Source: Streptomyces camelliae (lineage in GTDB: Bacteria; Actinomycetota; Actinomycetes; Streptomycetales; Streptomycetaceae). From it: 64,000 nt of DNA. Each line of letters starts with the position of its first letter. The first letter of the stretch is position 1. Below the pieces are notes generated by a model. That model did no database searches and had not been told where the DNA came from. It was given only the letters and a program-made list of their open reading frames with translations. This document shows positions 1 to 8,282 of this stretch, piece after piece. Position numbers and translations under genes: made by a program. The DNA lies in assembly GCF_027625935.1 (NCBI RefSeq), contig NZ_CP115300.1, positions 6,262,001-6,326,000 on the forward strand, given 5' to 3'.

Positions 1-29
1 GAACCGGACGGGGATACAGAATCGCTTCC

Positions 30-461
30 GTGATCACTCCGCACCCCGGGCCCCCGCTGCCCTTCTTCGTCTACGGCACCCTGCGCCCCGGCGAGGCCAA
101 CCACGACCTGTTCCTGCGGGGCCGCACCACCGCCGAGGAACCCGCTCGCCTCCCGGACACGGCGCTCTACGACGGCCCCGGCTATCCCTACGCCGTCGAC
201 GCGCCGGGCGGCGAGGTCCGGGGCGAACTGGTCACCGCCCGCCCGGAGTCGTACGACACCCTGCTCACCGCGCTGGACCGGCTGGAGGAGTACATCCCGG
301 GCGACCCCCGCAACCTCTACGAACGCGTCACCCGCCCGGTCCTGCGCGCCGACGGCACCACCACCCCCGCCTGGGTCTACCTCGCCGCCCCGCGCATCGC
401 CGCCCACCTGCGCGCCACCGGCACCCGCATCGAGACCGGCGACTGGCTGTCCCGCGGCTGA
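30..461 (+). CDS. Gamma-glutamylcyclotransferase-like (AIG2/GGCT fold) protein
   Basis: A 143-residue protein of the GGCT/AIG2-like fold, whose members cyclise gamma-glutamyl amino acids or related amines in the cytoplasm. The family signature FVYGTLRPGEANH lies at residues 12-24 (the usual form is VYGTLR.G..N), and a central acidic stretch near residue 88 (DRLEEY) fits the catalytic Glu region. The substrate cannot be read from sequence. The start is GTG with no Shine-Dalgarno. A CAGAAT hexamer ends 7 nt before it, so a leaderless transcript is possible. It converges on the N-acetyltransferase gene with one base between the stop codons. Fold assignment is firm; enzyme activity is inferred. 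Confidence 0.8.
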   Translation: MITPHPGPPLPFFVYGTLRPGEANHDLFLRGRTTAEEPARLPDTALYDGPGYPYAVDAPGGEVRGELVTARPESYDTLLTALDRLEEYIPGDPRNLYERVTRPVLRADGTTTPAWVYLAAPRIAAHLRATGTRIETGDWLSRG

Positions 462-462
462 C

Positions 463-1293
463 TCAGCCCAGCAGCGTCAGCCCCTCCGGCACGGTGATCC
501 CGAACTCCTCCTCCACCACGCGCCGGGCCTCCGCCTCGTCCGACAGCTTGCGCTCGGTCACGGTCCCGTCGGCGCGGGTCTCGGTCAACCGGTCGCCGTC
601 CAGGGCGAGATGACGCTCGGCGGTGGTCCGCTGGAGATACGGGCGCCGGGTGAAGGGGGAGCGGGGATTGGTGCCGACGTGCCAGTTGAACACCTCGTAG
701 TCGGAGGCGGCGAACGGCTCCAGGGTGAACGCGTACTGGCCCACCCAAGCCCGCTCCTGACGGTCGTACGCCTGCAACTCCAGGAGTTCCAGGGGCCCTT
801 CGGACGGCAGCGGCAGCAGCCTGTGCCGGCGGCCGGCGCCCTCCGACTCGGTGCCGGTGATCAGCGGGATCGGTACCAGGAGCGAGCCGGACGCGCCGAA
901 GCCCACGTCCGCCAGATACGGCTCCGGCTCACCCGGGACCTCGACCCGCAGCATCATGTGGGTGCGCGGCCGGCTCCAGGGCGTCGGGGCGCCCAGCACC
1001 ACCCGCGCGGCCAGCCCGCCGACCCGGAAGCCGAGGGCCTCCAGGGCGAGCCACATCAGCGTGTTCTGCTCGTAGCAGTAGCCGCCGCGCGGACCGTGGA
1101 TCATCTTCGCCATGAGATCGCCGGGCGCCAGCGAGGGCGCCCGGCCGCTCAGCGGGTCCAGGTTCTCGAACGGCAGCGACAGCGCGTGTGCCAGGTGGAC
1201 GCCCCGCAGCGTCTCCAGGCCGGGCTGTCGGCCGCCCTGCCGGCCGATGCGGTCCAGGTAGGCGTCGAGGTCGAACTGTTCGATGGCAGCCAT
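463..1293 (-). CDS. Arylamine N-acetyltransferase (NAT)
   Basis: A 276-residue cytoplasmic enzyme that moves acetyl from acetyl-CoA to aromatic amines, hydrazines or amino-aryl acids. The catalytic triad is visible: Cys73 in RGGYCYEQN, His112 in RTHMML and Asp129 in YLADVGFG, which are the classic NAT motifs with usual spacing. Length matches bacterial NATs (260-290). The ATG has no ribosome-binding site. TAGATT on the coding strand (1305-1300) ends exactly 6 nt upstream, which suggests a leaderless mRNA. It stands alone between the GGCT-like gene and nasA. The physiological substrate is unknown; some actinomycete NATs act in secondary metabolism, but no such cluster is adjacent. Confidence 0.93.
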   Translation of the reverse strand: MAAIEQFDLDAYLDRIGRQGGRQPGLETLRGVHLAHALSLPFENLDPLSGRAPSLAPGDLMAKMIHGPRGGYCYEQNTLMWLALEALGFRVGGLAARVVLGAPTPWSRPRTHMMLRVEVPGEPEPYLADVGFGASGSLLVPIPLITGTESEGAGRRHRLLPLPSEGPLELLELQAYDRQERAWVGQYAFTLEPFAASDYEVFNWHVGTNPRSPFTRRPYLQRTTAERHLALDGDRLTETRADGTVTERKLSDEAEARRVVEEEFGITVPEGLTLLG

Positions 1294-1305
1294 ACCGGCA
1301 ATCTA
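1294..1305 (-). promoter_or_regulatory. Candidate -10 box placed for a leaderless NAT transcript
   Basis: Read on the minus strand, TAGATT occupies 1305-1300 and six bases follow before the ATG at 1293. A Streptomyces -10 box usually sits 6-7 nt before the transcription start, so RNA would begin at the A of ATG. No Shine-Dalgarno is present. I see no good -35 at 17-18 nt. Confidence 0.5.
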
Positions 1306-1334
1306 CGTCAGCCGGTCACCCGTCGGAGCTCGGG

Positions 1335-3626
1335 TCAGGTGGCCTCGGCCGCCGTCTCCACCCGTACCGCGCACGACTTGAACTCCGGCATCCGGGACGT
1401 CGGGTCGAGCGCCGGGTTGGTCAGGGTGTTGGCGCGGCCCGCGCCCGGCCAGTGGAAGGGCATGAAGAGGGTGTCCGGGCGGATGGCGGAGGTGATCCGG
1501 GCGGGCGCGGTGGCCCGGCCCCGGCGGGAGACCACGGTCACCGGATCCCCCTCGGCCGCGCCGATCCGGGCCGCGAGCCGGGGGTGCAGCTCCACGAAGG
1601 GGCCGGGGGCGGCGGTGTTCAGCTCGGTGACGCGCCGGGTCTGGGCGCCCGACTGGTACTGCGCGACCACCCGGCCGGTGGTCAGGATCAGGGGGTACTC
1701 GGCGTCCGGTTCCTCGGCCGTGGGGCGATGGGTGACGTTCGCGAAGCGGGCGCGGCCGTCGTCGGTGGCGAACCGGTCCAGGAAGAGGCGGGGCGTGCCG
1801 GGGTGGACCACACCGGGGACGGCTTCGACAGGCTCCGGACCGGCCGTGTCGGAGTCGTTCTCGGCGGGCTCCGGCCGGTCTGCACCAGCACCGGCGACGG
1901 AACGGTCTGCTCCGGCACCGGCGACAGAGCGGTCTGCACCAGCACCGGCGACGGAACGGTCTGCTCCGGCACCGGTGACGGAGCGCTCCGGGCGGCCCGT
2001 GCCAGGGCCGGTCTCCGCCGGCTCCGGGCACGGCCAGAACACCCCGTTTTCCGCGGCCAGCCGCCGGTAGGTGATGCCGGAGTAGTCCGCCGGTCCGCCC
2101 GCGCTGGCCCGGCGCAGCTCGGTGAAGACCTCCTCGGGGTCGGTCGGGAAGCCCTTCTCCACACCGAGGCGCGCGGCCAGCTCGTGCAGGACGTACAGGT
2201 CGCTGTGGACGCCGGGTGGCGGGGTGACCGCCTGGCGGCGCAGCAGTACCCGGCCCTCCAGGCTGGTCGTCGTGCCCGTCTCCTCCGCCCACTGCGTGAC
2301 CGGCAGCACGACGTCCGCCAACTCGGCCGTCTCCGACAGCACGACATCACACACGGCAAGGAAATCAAGGGACTTGATGCGCTCCTCGATGTGCGCCGCA
2401 CGGGGCGCCGACACCACCGGGTTGGAGCCCATCAGCAGCAGCGCGCGGATGTCCGTACCCAGGGCGTCCAGCAGCTCGTACGCGCTGCGCCCCGGCCCCG
2501 GCAGGCTGTCCGGTGCGACGCCCCACACCTCGGCCACATGCCGCCGGGCCGCCGGGTCGTCCAGTTTGCGGTAGCCGGGCAACTGGTCGGCCTTCTGGCC
2601 GTGTTCGCGCCCGCCCTGCCCGTTGCCCTGCCCGGTCAGACAGCCGTAGCCGCTGAGCGGCCGCCCCGCGCGCCCCGTCGCCAGGCACAGGTTGATCCAG
2701 GCGCCCACGGTGTCCGTGCCCTTGGACTGCTGCTCCGGCCCGCGCGCGGTGAGCACCATCGCCGCCTCCGGCTCGCAGAACAGCCGTACGGCCTCGCGCA
2801 GTTGAGGAACGGGCACGCCCGTGATCCGCTCCACGTACTCCGGCCAGTGCGCCATCGCCGCCGCGCGGGCCTCGGCCCAGCCGGTGGTCCGCTCCCGGAT
2901 GTACGCCTCGTCCGTCCGCCCCTCGGCCACCACCAGGTGCAACAGGCCCAGCGCCAGGGCGAGATCGGTGCCCGGCCGGGGTGCGAGATGCAGGTCGGCC
3001 TGCTCGGCGGTACGGGTCCGGCGCGGATCGACGACGATCAACGTGCCGCCGTTCTCGCGCAGTTCGCGGAAGTAGCGCAGCGACGGCGGCATGGTCTCGG
3101 CGGGATTGGACCCGACCAGGATCACGCACCCGGTCTTCGGGATGTCCGCCAGCGGGAACGGCAGCCCCCGGTCCAGCCCAAACGCCCGCGTGCCGGCGGC
3201 CGCGGCGGACGACATGCAGAAGCGGCCGTTGTAGTCGATCTGGGAGGTGCCGAGCACCACCCGCGCGAACTTGCCGAGCGTATACGCCTTCTCGTTCGTC
3301 AGCCCGCCCCCGCCGAAGACCCCGAGCGCGTCGGCGCCGTACGCCGCTCGTGTGCTCCCGAGCCGCTCGGCGATCAGGTCCAGCGCCTCCGTCCAGCCGG
3401 CCTCGACCAGCCGGCCGTTCCTCCGCACCAGCGGCGAGGTCAGCCGCACCCCCGGCGCCAGCACCTCGGCGGCCGTACGCCCCTTGCCGCACAGCGCGCC
3501 CTGATTGACGGGGAAGTCCGCCCGCTCGGAGACCTCGACGCCACCCTCTGCCAGGGGCGTGAGGTTCATTCCGCACTGCAGGGCGCAGTACGGGCAGTGG
3601 GTGGGCGTCGAGGAGATGGTGTCCAT
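1335..3626 (-). CDS. nasA: Assimilatory nitrate reductase, molybdopterin oxidoreductase
   Basis: A 763-residue molybdopterin-guanine-dinucleotide oxidoreductase that reduces nitrate to nitrite in the cytoplasm. The N-terminal 4Fe-4S motif uses Cys11, Cys14, Cys18 and Cys46 (CPYCALQC...LCGKG). Cys137 in NGRFCMSS is the expected Mo ligand. The MopB core spans about 50-520 and the dinucleotide-binding C-terminal domain about 615-755 (starting DRFATDDGRARF). Between them lies an abnormal Ala/Gly/Asp-rich linker (about 530-610) containing four 9-residue repeats of the DRSVAGAGA type. A synteny memory supports nasA: in S. coelicolor nasA lies close to dnaG and hrdA. No partner reductase or nitrite reductase is in the window, so the electron donor is not visible. 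A related formate-dehydrogenase-like role is less likely. Confidence 0.82.
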   Translation of the reverse strand: MDTISSTPTHCPYCALQCGMNLTPLAEGGVEVSERADFPVNQGALCGKGRTAAEVLAPGVRLTSPLVRRNGRLVEAGWTEALDLIAERLGSTRAAYGADALGVFGGGGLTNEKAYTLGKFARVVLGTSQIDYNGRFCMSSAAAAGTRAFGLDRGLPFPLADIPKTGCVILVGSNPAETMPPSLRYFRELRENGGTLIVVDPRRTRTAEQADLHLAPRPGTDLALALGLLHLVVAEGRTDEAYIRERTTGWAEARAAAMAHWPEYVERITGVPVPQLREAVRLFCEPEAAMVLTARGPEQQSKGTDTVGAWINLCLATGRAGRPLSGYGCLTGQGNGQGGREHGQKADQLPGYRKLDDPAARRHVAEVWGVAPDSLPGPGRSAYELLDALGTDIRALLLMGSNPVVSAPRAAHIEERIKSLDFLAVCDVVLSETAELADVVLPVTQWAEETGTTTSLEGRVLLRRQAVTPPPGVHSDLYVLHELAARLGVEKGFPTDPEEVFTELRRASAGGPADYSGITYRRLAAENGVFWPCPEPAETGPGTGRPERSVTGAGADRSVAGAGADRSVAGAGADRSVAGAGADRPEPAENDSDTAGPEPVEAVPGVVHPGTPRLFLDRFATDDGRARFANVTHRPTAEEPDAEYPLILTTGRVVAQYQSGAQTRRVTELNTAAPGPFVELHPRLAARIGAAEGDPVTVVSRRGRATAPARITSAIRPDTLFMPFHWPGAGRANTLTNPALDPTSRMPEFKSCAVRVETAAEAT
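1877..1984 (-). repeat. Four in-frame 27-bp tandem repeats inside nasA
   Basis: Four 27-bp units run from 1877 to 1984. Units 1 and 3 are near identical to each other, as are 2 and 4, so the array also reads as two 54-bp units. Each encodes nine residues of the form DRSVAGAGA. Because 27 is divisible by three, copy number can change without a frameshift. The array sits in the inter-domain linker and not in either catalytic domain. Confidence 0.9.
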
Positions 3627-3739
3627 ACCGTCCAGCGTGCTTCCGGCGTGTTACGGCACCGGACCACTGCCGGTTACACGCCCGGGACGCCGACCTCCCC
3701 ACCCGACCCGGCCCGCGGTGAGGATGCCCGCGGTGCGGA

Positions 3740-4414
3740 TCACCGCGCGGCCAGCGCCCGTGTGACCCCCGTCTCCTTCGGCCCGAGGAACTCCGGGTCC
3801 GGATGGAACACGGTATCCAGCACCGCCTTGCCGGCCGCGAAGACCTCGCGGGTGCCGCCGTAGAACCAGGTCACGTCGTGCTTCTCGTCGACCCCGACGC
3901 CGTACGCGTCGATCCCCGCCGCCTCGCACAGGGCCACGGCCCGCCGGATGTGGAAGCCCTGGCTGACCAGCACGGCCCGGTCCACCCCGAAGATCTTCCG
4001 GGCCCGTACACAGGAGTCCCAGGTGTCGAACCCGGCGTAGTCGCGGACGACCCGCTCGCCCGGCACCCCGTGCCGGGTCAGATAGGCGCGCATGGCGTCG
4101 GGCTCGTCGTAGTCCTTCCGGCTGTTGTCCCCGGTGACGAGGAGGACCTTCACCCGCCCCTCCCGGTACAGGGTCGCGGCCGCGTCCAGCCGGTTCGCCA
4201 GGTACGGCGACGGCTGCCCGTTCCACAGCCCCGCCCCGAAGACCACGGCGACCGGTGCGGCGGGCGCGTCGGCGGTCGTCCGCAGCCGGTCCGCCGTGGA
4301 CACGTACAGCCAGGTCACCGGCAGCAGCGCCAGCACACACCCGGCCATCACGGCCTGCACCAGCCGCCGCTGCCCGGTACGGGTGCGCGGCAGCCGCGGT
4401 CGACGGATCTTCAT
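3740..4414 (-). CDS. SanA/YdcF-like DUF218 membrane-anchored protein
   Basis: A protein of about 224 residues of the DUF218 family, whose E. coli member SanA affects envelope permeability to vancomycin. A basic N-terminus (KIRRPRLPRTRTGQRR) precedes one transmembrane segment (about 18-36). The DUF218 core follows, with VVFGAGLWNG near residue 55, LLVTGDNS near 87 and the conserved YAGFDTWDSCVRARKIFG and VLVSQGFHIRRA blocks. The start is ambiguous: ATG codons at 4438, 4426 and 4414 are all in frame, each with G-rich sequence upstream. I chose 4414 because it begins the conserved part. The frame stays open to 4807, but that part overlaps the chelatase gene and is a GC-rich extension. Biochemical function is unproven in the family. 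Confidence 0.82.
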   Translation of the reverse strand: MKIRRPRLPRTRTGQRRLVQAVMAGCVLALLPVTWLYVSTADRLRTTADAPAAPVAVVFGAGLWNGQPSPYLANRLDAAATLYREGRVKVLLVTGDNSRKDYDEPDAMRAYLTRHGVPGERVVRDYAGFDTWDSCVRARKIFGVDRAVLVSQGFHIRRAVALCEAAGIDAYGVGVDEKHDVTWFYGGTREVFAAGKAVLDTVFHPDPEFLGPKETGVTRALAAR

Positions 4415-4601
4415 ACGGCCCACCATTCGGTCCCCCATACGGCCCCCCAATCGGTCCCGGTGAACGGTCCCGACCATGGAGGACGCCGCCGGCCCCGATC
4501 CGGTTCGCCTCACATCGCGCATGCGTACGAGGTGAACCCATGGAAAATACCCGTGACGGCCAGGCAACGGCCACGCAACGTACCCCCGCCACCATCGATC
4601 C

Positions 4602-5354
4602 ATGACACCGTCGCACCCGTATTTCGCCCCGTCCCCGCCGGCCCTGGTCCTGGTCGCCCACGGCAGCAGGGACCGGCGCGCGCTCGCGACGGTGACGACG
4701 CTCATGGACCGCATACGCGAGCTGCGTCCCGGCCTGGCCGTCCACCTGGGCCACATCGAACTGAACGAGCCCCTGCTCCCGGACACCCTCGCGGCCCTCG
4801 GCGACACCCCCGCCGTCCTCGTCCCGCTCCTGCTCAGCCGGGGCTACCACGTCAAGCAGGACATCCCCGAGATGGCAGCCATGGCCCGGGTGCGCGCCCG
4901 CGTGGCACCCCCGCTGGGCCCGCACTCCCTCCTGGCGGAGGCCCTCCGCGACCGCCTGCTGGAGGCCGGCTGGCCGACGGCCCCGGACGCCGCCGAGCGC
5001 CGGGACAGCGCGGTGATCCTCGCGGCAGCGGGCTCCCGCGACCCCGACTCGGCCACGGACACCCGCCGCACCGCCCGCCTCCTCGCCGCCCGCCTGGGCG
5101 TCCCGGTCCTCCCCGCCTACGCCTCGGCGGCGACCCCGACCGTCCCGACGGCGCTGCGCGTACTGGCGGCACGCGGCCGACACCGGGTGGCGATCGCGTC
5201 GTACTTCACCGCACCGGGGCGTTTCGCGACGCAGTGCGCGGAGGCGGCGCCGTGGATCGCTTCGGCGCCGCTGGGGGACCATCCGGCGATGGCGCGCTTG
5301 ATCTTGAACCGTTACGAGGGGTGCCTTGCGACTCCGTGGGCGGCAGCGGCCTGA
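4602..5354 (+). CDS. Sirohydrochlorin chelatase (CbiX family)
   Basis: A 250-residue class II chelatase that inserts Co2+ or Fe2+ into sirohydrochlorin for cobalamin or siroheme. The N-terminal active-site motif VLVAHGSRD (about 15-23) contains the metal-binding His, and LLLSRGYHVKQDI (about 85-97) carries the second conserved His. A second, weaker repeat of the fold (ILAAAGSRDPDSA) fills the C-terminal half, as expected for the two-domain CbiX form. Siroheme is the cofactor of assimilatory nitrite and sulfite reductases, so linkage to nasA makes sense. No Shine-Dalgarno is evident. It is divergent from the SanA-like gene, with about 190 nt between starts. Cobalt versus iron preference cannot be told. 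Confidence 0.85.
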   Translation: MTPSHPYFAPSPPALVLVAHGSRDRRALATVTTLMDRIRELRPGLAVHLGHIELNEPLLPDTLAALGDTPAVLVPLLLSRGYHVKQDIPEMAAMARVRARVAPPLGPHSLLAEALRDRLLEAGWPTAPDAAERRDSAVILAAAGSRDPDSATDTRRTARLLAARLGVPVLPAYASAATPTVPTALRVLAARGRHRVAIASYFTAPGRFATQCAEAAPWIASAPLGDHPAMARLILNRYEGCLATPWAAAA

Positions 5355-5410
5355 AGGGGCGCGGGGCTGTATCGATGTGCGGCTCCGCCGCGTGGGCGCG
5401 ACAAGCCACA
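5355..5410 (+). repeat. REP-like dispersed repeat, copy A
   Basis: Immediately after the chelatase stop lies AGGGGCGCGGGG, then a short GC hairpin (GCGGCTCCGCCGC) and the tail GCGCGACAAGCCAC. The same core recurs at 40636-40689 and 61491-61546 in this window, each time just beyond or between genes. Confidence 0.65.
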
Positions 5411-5457
5411 TACGGCCTGTAGCCGCGAGATGACAGAACCCGGCAGATGAGTGGGCT

Positions 5458-5463
5458 TACTGT
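5458..5463 (+). promoter_or_regulatory. Candidate -10 box for a leaderless dgt transcript
   Basis: TACTGT fits TANNNT and ends 6 nt before the ATG of dgt at 5470, where no Shine-Dalgarno is visible. The -35 region is poor, so confidence is modest. Confidence 0.35.
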
Positions 5464-5469
5464 CGACCC

Positions 5470-6747
5470 ATGGAAGGCACCGCACTCAGCTACGCCCCAG
5501 CCGCCCTGGAACGCTACGCCCCGGAACCCGACAAACGCCCAGGCCGCACCGCCTTCCAACGAGACCGCGCCCGCATCCTCCACTCCGCCGCGCTACGACG
5601 CCTCGCCGGCAAGACCCAGGTCGTCACCCCGGGCCAGCGCAGCGCCAGCGCGTGGGACGCCAGCCCCCGCACCCGCCTCACCCACTCCCTCGAATGCGCC
5701 CAGGTGGGCCGAGAGCTCGGCGCAGCCCTCGGCTGTGACCCGGACCTGGTGGAGGCCGCCTGCCTCGCCCACGACCTGGGCCACCCGCCCTTCGGCCACA
5801 ACGGTGAACAGGCGCTGAACGACTTCGCGGACGACTGCGGCGGCTTCGAGGGCAACGCCCAGTCCCTGCGGCTCCTCACCCGCATCGAGCCCAAACGCTT
5901 CACCGCCGGAGGCACCCGCTCCGTCGGCCTCAACCTCACCCGCGCCACCCTCGACGCCGCCACCAAGTACCCGTGGCCGCGCGGCACCCATCCCACCGAC
6001 CCGGCGTCGCGGAAGTTCGGCGTGTACGAGGACGACCGCCCGGTGTTCGACTGGGTCAGGGCGTCCGCCCCCGGCACCCGCACCTGCTTCGAGGCGCAGG
6101 TCATGGACTGGTCGGACGACGTGGCGTACTCGGTGCACGACGTCGAGGACGGTCTGCACGCCGGGCACATCGACCCCAACTGCCTGCACGCCGAGCCCGA
6201 GCGGCAGGCGGTGTTCGCGGTGGCCATCGGCCGCTACGTCCCGGCGGACACCGACCCGGCCGAACTGTCCGCCGCCCTCGACCGCCTCCAGGACGAGGAG
6301 TGGTGGCCGCACGGCTACGACGGCACGGCGGTCGCGCAGGCCCGCCTCAAGGACGCGACCAGCCAGCTGATCGGCCGGTTCTGCCTGGCCGCCGAGGGCG
6401 CCACGCGCGCCGCGTACGGCAGCGGCCGGCTCACCCGTTACGGCGCCGAACTCGTCGTACCGCGCGAGACCCGGACGGAGTGCGCGGTGCTCAAGGCGGT
6501 CGCGGACCGGTATGTGATGCAGCGCGCCGAGCAGGAGCGGCTGCGCGCGGACCAGCGGGTGATCGTGGGGGAGCTGGCGCAGGCGCTCACGGCCCGCGCG
6601 CCGGACGGTCTTGATCCGCAGTTTCGGGCCCTGTTCGACAGGGCAGGCGACGACCACGCGCGCAAGCGGGTGATCGTGGACCAGATCGCCTCCCTCACCG
6701 ACGCCTCTGCGCTGTCCCTGCACGCGAGACTGACCGGGCATATGTGA
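5470..6747 (+). CDS. dgt: Deoxyguanosinetriphosphate triphosphohydrolase (dGTPase)
   Basis: A 425-residue HD-domain enzyme that splits dNTPs (typically dGTP) to the nucleoside and tripolyphosphate, tuning nucleotide pools. The metal site is visible: His in [13 protein letters not shown] (about 75), the His-Asp pair in [16 protein letters not shown] (about 98-113), and the later Asp in [17 protein letters not shown] (about 215-231). The N-terminal [23 protein letters not shown] block is typical of bacterial dGTPases. It lies upstream of the FAD reductase and primase genes on the same strand. An 11-bp direct repeat (GGGCATATGTG at 6736-6746 and 6755-6765) straddles its stop codon. Confidence 0.94.
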   Translation: MEGTALSYAPAALERYAPEPDKRPGRTAFQRDRARILHSAALRRLAGKTQVVTPGQRSASAWDASPRTRLTHSLECAQVGRELGAALGCDPDLVEAACLAHDLGHPPFGHNGEQALNDFADDCGGFEGNAQSLRLLTRIEPKRFTAGGTRSVGLNLTRATLDAATKYPWPRGTHPTDPASRKFGVYEDDRPVFDWVRASAPGTRTCFEAQVMDWSDDVAYSVHDVEDGLHAGHIDPNCLHAEPERQAVFAVAIGRYVPADTDPAELSAALDRLQDEEWWPHGYDGTAVAQARLKDATSQLIGRFCLAAEGATRAAYGSGRLTRYGAELVVPRETRTECAVLKAVADRYVMQRAEQERLRADQRVIVGELAQALTARAPDGLDPQFRALFDRAGDDHARKRVIVDQIASLTDASALSLHARLTGHM

Positions 6748-6870
6748 ACCGACGGGGCATATGTGGGAGGTACATGACCGGTCGTGGCCTGATCGGGTCA
6801 CTCCCTCTTCCCGCAGCACGCCGCGTGCGGGACGCTCCCCTATGGCGGCACCCTTACGAGGAGGCATCAA

Positions 6871-8136
6871 GTGGTCGACGCGGATCAGACATTCGTCATC
6901 GTCGGGGGCGGTCTCGCCGGCGCGAAGGCGGCCGAGACGCTCCGGGCGGAGGGCTTCACCGGCCGGGTGATACTGATCAGTGACGAGCGCGACCACCCCT
7001 ATGAGCGCCCGCCGCTGTCCAAGGGCTATCTGCTCGGCAAGGAGGAGCGCGACAGCGTCTTCGTGCACGAGCCCGCCTGGTACGCGCGCAACGACATCGA
7101 GCTGCACCTCGGCCAGTTCGTCGACCGTATCGACCGTACGGCGAAGACGGTCCGCTTCGGCGACGACGGCACGCTCGTCCGCTACGACAAGCTGCTGCTG
7201 GTCACCGGCGCCGAGCCGCGCCGCCTCGACATCCCCGGCACGGACCTGGCGGGCGTGCACCATCTGCGCCGGCTCGCGCACGCCGAGCGGCTCAAGGGCG
7301 TGCTGGCCTCCCTGGGCCGGGACAACGGGCACCTGGTGATCGCGGGCGCCGGCTGGATCGGCCTGGAGGTCGCGGCGGCGGCCCGCGAGTACGGCGCGGA
7401 GGTCACGGTGATCGACCCGTCGCCGAGCCCGCTGCACCACGTACTCGGCCCCGAGCTGGGCAATGTCTTCGCCGAGCTGCACCGCGAGCACGGCGTCCGC
7501 TTCCACTTCGGGCGGCAGCTCACCGAGATCGTCGGCCAGGACGGCATGGTCCTCGCGGCCCGCACCGACGACGGTGAGGAGCACCCGGCGCACGACGTGC
7601 TCGCCGCGATCGGCGCGGCACCGCGCACCGGCCTCGCGGAGGCGGCGGGCCTGGCGCTCGTGGACCGGGCGCACGGGGGCGGCATCGCCGTCGACGCCTC
7701 CCTGCGCACCAGCGACCCCGACATCTACGCCGCGGGCGACGTGGCGGCGATCGAGCATCCGTGGCTGGGCACCCGCCTGCGCGTGGAGCACTGGGCCAAC
7801 GCCCTCAACAGCGGCCCGGCCGCCGCCCGCGCGATGCTCGGCCAGGAGGTGGCGTACGACCGCGTGCCCTACTTCTTCACCGACCAGTACGACCTGGGGA
7901 TGGAGTACAGCGGCTGGGCGCCGCCCGGGTCGTACGACGAGGTCGTCATCCGGGGCGACGCCGGCAAGCGGGAGTTCATCGCGTTCTGGCTGAAGGAAGG
8001 GCGCGTGCTGGCCGGGATGAACGTGAACGTGTGGGATGTCACAGAGCACATCCAGAAACTGATCCGCTCCGAGGCCCAGGTGAACGTGGAGCAGCTGGCC
8101 GACCCGCACGTACCGCTGGACAGCCTGACGTCCTGA
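6871..8136 (+). CDS. FAD-dependent NAD(P)H:ferredoxin reductase-type oxidoreductase
   Basis: A 421-residue pyridine nucleotide-disulfide-fold flavoprotein like the reductase component of P450 and Rieske systems. The FAD dinucleotide fold is at the N-terminus (FVIVGGGLAGAKAAE, about 6-20), with the family signature ERPPLSKGYLLG following. The NAD(P)H fold is LVIAGAGWIGLEVAAAA (about 150-166), and the second FAD motif is DIYAAGDVAAIEH (about 287-299). The C-terminal reductase domain fills about 325-420. The GTG start is preceded by GAGGAG. No ferredoxin or P450 gene is near, so its redox partner is unknown. Confidence 0.9.
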   Translation: MVDADQTFVIVGGGLAGAKAAETLRAEGFTGRVILISDERDHPYERPPLSKGYLLGKEERDSVFVHEPAWYARNDIELHLGQFVDRIDRTAKTVRFGDDGTLVRYDKLLLVTGAEPRRLDIPGTDLAGVHHLRRLAHAERLKGVLASLGRDNGHLVIAGAGWIGLEVAAAAREYGAEVTVIDPSPSPLHHVLGPELGNVFAELHREHGVRFHFGRQLTEIVGQDGMVLAARTDDGEEHPAHDVLAAIGAAPRTGLAEAAGLALVDRAHGGGIAVDASLRTSDPDIYAAGDVAAIEHPWLGTRLRVEHWANALNSGPAAARAMLGQEVAYDRVPYFFTDQYDLGMEYSGWAPPGSYDEVVIRGDAGKREFIAFWLKEGRVLAGMNVNVWDVTEHIQKLIRSEAQVNVEQLADPHVPLDSLTS

Positions 8137-8270
8137 GGACCAGGACGGTCACAGCACCCCCGTGCTGCAATTCCCGGGGGCGCTGCATCCGATTGCCGCT
8201 GCGCGGCGGGCCGGCCCCCCCCGGACGGGGGGGTCGGTCAGCGCGCCCCGGGTGTGTCAGTCCCGCCCCG

Positions 8271-8276
8271 TAGAAT
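8271..8276 (+). promoter_or_regulatory. Consensus -10 box placed for a leaderless dnaG transcript
   Basis: TAGAAT matches the vegetative Streptomyces -10 consensus exactly and is followed by six bases and then the GTG start at 8283. No ribosome-binding site lies between. Transcription would start on or next to the GTG. A -35 at 17-18 nt is not obvious. Confidence 0.6.
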
Positions 8277-8282
8277 CACCTC

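Noticed and set aside
1877..1984. CRISPR or insertion sequence in nasA
   Set aside because: 27-bp units without spacers or target-site duplication; the frame is preserved.
6744..6983. Small gene between dgt and the FAD reductase
   Set aside because: It overlaps the reductase start with a poor composition and no motif; the GTG at 6871 explains the region.
5593..8109. An 838-codon open frame on the minus strand
   Set aside because: Antisense to dgt and the FAD reductase, both with full motifs. Composition is Arg/Ala/Gly/Val without family motifs.
8201..8235. Riboswitch or strong terminator before dnaG
   Set aside because: G and C runs can pair, but no conserved riboswitch core, clear loop or T tract is visible.
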